This document shows, one piece after another, positions 62,008 to 64,000 of a stretch of DNA of 64,000 nt. A program made the position numbers and the translations under genes. Origin of the DNA: HXMU1428-3 sp965215715 (GTDB lineage Bacteria > Pseudomonadota > Alphaproteobacteria > Rhizobiales > HXMU1428-3); NCBI GenBank assembly GCA_965215715.1, contig OZ244129.1:1736001-1800000 (forward strand), written 5' to 3'. Positions within the stretch are counted from its first letter, which is position 1. The number at the start of each line of letters is the position of its first letter. The notes beneath the pieces are model-generated. The model searched no databases. It worked only from the letters and a program-made list of their open reading frames with translations, and was not told where the DNA came from.

Positions 62008-63348
62008 ATGTCTGGGTCTGGGTCGTTTTCTAAACTTTTAAGCACGCCGGCATTTAAATTTATAGTGCTGGGCATTTTAACTCTGGTTTTGATGATCCCG
62101 TTATTGTTGGTTTATTTGGTTGTGGATGAGCGCGAGCGCTATTCGCGCCAAGCGATCAGTGAGGTGGGGCGCAAATGGGGTCGCCAGCAAGCCTTTGCCG
62201 GGCCTTATTTGATTGTGCCTTTGCAACGCGAAACTGAACGGGTGGACCGGCAAGGGAATAAGACACGGTTTACGGAAACACGGTTTGGTATTTTTCTGCC
62301 AGAGCGTTTGGATGTTGCCGCCAAGGTTGAGGCCCAAGAATTGAGCCGCGGGATTTATAAGGTGCCTGTTTATAAGAGTAATGTGGTTTATAAGGGGAAA
62401 TTTTTAGCCTCAGACGTGGCTCGTTTTCAAAGAGAGAATTTTGAACCCCGCATGGACGCGGCTGTGCTTGCGCTACAAATTTCAGATATACGGGCGATTA
62501 AGAAAACCACTGATGTGAAAATCGGGCAGACAAATAAGCGGTTTCAGGCCGGCGTTGGGTTGGATACGCAAAGAGCTTCTGGCATTCACGTGAAAGTATC
62601 GACACAAGCTGTGACATCTGGCTTTGATTTTGAATTTGAGCTGCCGGTAAACGGCACGAATTATTTGCAATTTGAACCTTCTGGCGCTGAGACCCATGTC
62701 AGCATGACCTCTGATTGGCCACACCCTTCTTTTATGGGGAACTTTTTGCCCTCAGAGCGTGAGATCAACTCTTCCGGGTTTAAAGCCAAATGGCATGTGC
62801 CGCAATTGGCGCGTGGGCAAGGCCAGGTGCATATCGCCAAAGATATGTCGAAATTGATGCAGCATAATCTGTTTGGGGTGAAGCTTTACCAACCGGTGGG
62901 GTTTTATGATTTGGTGTCCCGCGCGTTGAAATATGCTGTGGCCTTTATCGCCACGGTGTTTTTGTTGGTGTTTATCATGGAGGTTTATGTTGGACGGCCG
63001 GTGCATTGGATCCAGTATGTGTTTGTTGGCTTTGCTTTGCTGATTTTTTATCTGGTTTTGCTGGGGCTGGCAGAACATTTCGGGTTTGAGATTGCTTATG
63101 GGCTTGCCTCCTTTGCCACGTCATTGCTCATCGGGCTTTATACCTCCAGTGCGCTCAAGAGCCCGAAAAAGGGACTGTTCTTGGGGGGTATATTGCTGGC
63201 GATTTATGGCTTGTTGTATCTGTTGCTGCGGGTGGAAGATTATGCGCTGCTGATTGGCTCGCTGTCTGGCTTCTTTATGCTGGCAGGGTTGATGTATATG
63301 ACACGCAATGTGGATTGGTCGGGCTATTCTTCCCAGAAAGAAGACTGA
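62008..63348 (+). CDS. creD: CreD-like inner-membrane protein
   Basis: A 446-residue protein: one N-terminal membrane segment (FIVLGILTLVLMIPLLLVYLV), a periplasmic domain (about 45-300: AISEVGRKWGRQQAFAGPYLI; VPLQRETERVDRQG; FGIFLPERLDVAAKVE) and five to six C-terminal segments starting with LFGVKLYQPVGFYDLVSRALK. This is the CreD/inner membrane protein family, first known from the CreBC regulon of E. coli and tied to envelope integrity. No creB or creC gene is adjacent. GAGGGATTGTT precedes the ATG. Confidence 0.9.
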   Translation: MSGSGSFSKLLSTPAFKFIVLGILTLVLMIPLLLVYLVVDERERYSRQAISEVGRKWGRQQAFAGPYLIVPLQRETERVDRQGNKTRFTETRFGIFLPERLDVAAKVEAQELSRGIYKVPVYKSNVVYKGKFLASDVARFQRENFEPRMDAAVLALQISDIRAIKKTTDVKIGQTNKRFQAGVGLDTQRASGIHVKVSTQAVTSGFDFEFELPVNGTNYLQFEPSGAETHVSMTSDWPHPSFMGNFLPSEREINSSGFKAKWHVPQLARGQGQVHIAKDMSKLMQHNLFGVKLYQPVGFYDLVSRALKYAVAFIATVFLLVFIMEVYVGRPVHWIQYVFVGFALLIFYLVLLGLAEHFGFEIAYGLASFATSLLIGLYTSSALKSPKKGLFLGGILLAIYGLLYLLLRVEDYALLIGSLSGFFMLAGLMYMTRNVDWSGYSSQKED

Positions 63349-63494
63349 CCTTTAAAGGTTTTGGGAAAAATGAAACGCTCCTTAAGAGCTGGCTGTCTTT
63401 TGGCTGCCAGCTTTTGCCTATTAAGATTTTAAGCTTTTCTTAACCATAAAAGCTCAGTGGCTCTTATTTTTTTATTAACCATAGGCTATATGGC

Positions 63495-63523
63495 TTGACA
63501 GAATTGGACTTTTCTCCTAAATC
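63495..63523 (+). promoter_or_regulatory. Housekeeping promoter of groESL
   Basis: TTGACA (63495-63500), 17-base spacer and TAAATC (63518-63523). It lies just before the CIRCE operator, the usual arrangement for HrcA-repressed groESL promoters. Confidence 0.75.
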
Positions 63524-63534
63524 TCTTGGCAATG

Positions 63535-63561
63535 TTAGCACTCATTAAAAGAGAGTGCTAA
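63535..63561 (+). promoter_or_regulatory. CIRCE operator (HrcA binding site)
   Basis: A perfect inverted repeat TTAGCACTC-N9-GAGTGCTAA, the CIRCE consensus. HrcA bound here represses groESL until heat or misfolding titrates GroEL. It starts about 11 bases after the -10 box, so it should be within the early transcript. The leader to groES is about 95 bases. Confidence 0.97.
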
Positions 63562-63656
63562 TAATCTATCCACGCTATTAAAAACCAAATTATGATCAGG
63601 CCTGAGCCCCTTTTGGGACCATTCTTGATTAACGTTTGATACGGGAGACTTAAAAA

Positions 63657-63944
63657 ATGAAATTTCGTCCGCTTCATGACCGTGTGGTGGTAAAGCGTCT
63701 TGAAGAAGACCAAAAGACCGCTGGCGGCATTATTATTCCTGATTCTGCTCAAGAAAAGCCACAAACTGGTGAAGTTTTGGCTGTTGGAAATGGCATTAAA
63801 AGCGACAATGGTGATGTAACACCTCTTGACGTTAAAGCCGGTGACAAAGTGCTGTTTGGCAAATGGTCTGGCACTGAAGTGAAGATCGATGGTGACAACC
63901 TGTTGATCATGAAAGAATCCGACATTATGGGCGTGCTTGGTTAA
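63657..63944 (+). CDS. groES: GroES co-chaperonin
   Basis: A 95-residue protein that caps GroEL during protein folding. It opens with MKFRPLHDRVVVKRLEEDQK, has the mobile-loop region AGGIIIPDSAQEKPQ and ends in DIMGVLG, all typical. GGGAGACTT precedes the ATG. groEL is expected directly downstream, beyond the last 56 bases, which contain no gene start I can confirm. Confidence 0.98.
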   Translation: MKFRPLHDRVVVKRLEEDQKTAGGIIIPDSAQEKPQTGEVLAVGNGIKSDNGDVTPLDVKAGDKVLFGKWSGTEVKIDGDNLLIMKESDIMGVLG

Positions 63945-64000
63945 TTCCATTTCACCCCCTTTTTCGTTTGCACCCTGGAATGATGGGTGCCCCTTTTTAG

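Noticed and set aside
1..64000. CRISPR array, phage, defence island or transposase
   Set aside because: I saw no regularly spaced direct repeats, no recognisable transposase, integrase or nuclease-toxin genes, and no tRNA-linked insertion; the gene content is conserved chromosomal.

Overview
The window looks like core chromosome of an alphaproteobacterium, most likely of the order Hyphomicrobiales (Rhizobiales) and fairly AT-rich for that group. The main evidence is a circularly permuted, two-piece ssrA (tmRNA) gene; the block folA-thyA-ssrA-sspB next to hflK-hflC-degP; the order mutY-DUF721-dsbA-smc; a TGA-N9-TCA iron box in front of an IscR/Suf operon; and two copies of a short palindrome with the ACCGGT core that I recall from rhizobial genomes. 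I cannot name a genus. I saw no phage, plasmid, transposase, CRISPR array, rRNA or tRNA gene.

Layout. 1-2.8 kb (minus): membrane quality-control operon hflK-hflC-DUF2065-degP (degP cut by the window edge). 3.2-6.3 kb (minus): two paralogous soluble chemoreceptors with a C-terminal sensor domain. 6.5-9.3 kb: folate/thymidylate genes folA and thyA (minus), then permuted ssrA and the ClpXP adaptor gene sspB (plus), so the degradation tag and its adaptor are adjacent. 9.4-15 kb: parE, an RhlE-type RNA helicase and a GGDEF diguanylate cyclase. 15-23 kb (minus): a complete Fe-S assembly operon iscR-iscS-sufB-[unknown ORF]-sufC-sufD-sufS-sufT-sufA, controlled from a palindrome overlapping its promoter. 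23-32 kb: hydrolase, acetyltransferase, outer-membrane protein, anmK, tyrS and a giant AsmA/YhdP-like protein. 32-38 kb: peroxiredoxin, bactofilin, an unknown secreted protein, bioC-like methyltransferase, then a cobalamin riboswitch in front of a solo cbiM. 38-46 kb: MddA-like methyltransferase, mutY, DUF721, two thiol oxidoreductases and smc. 46-56 kb: extensin-like protein, class V aminotransferase, soluble histidine kinase, FbpB-type permease, a second AsmA-like protein and a polyamine-type binding protein. 56-64 kb: a candidate small RNA, an unknown membrane-anchored gene that appears frameshifted, a sodium:solute symporter, a TPR protein, creD and a CIRCE-controlled groES (groEL would start just beyond the edge).

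Most genes are ordinary housekeeping genes. The less explained content lies between genes: a family of long palindromes (27.1, 46.2 and a half copy at 61.3 kb), a sequence module shared by 40.3 and 46.2 kb, the two ACCGGT palindromes, a large imperfect palindrome at 32.7 kb, paired motifs at 33.5 kb, and four consecutive stem-loops at 56.3-56.4 kb. The most notable coding oddities are the unrecognised 137-residue ORF inside the suf operon and the unknown split gene at 56.7-58.9 kb.
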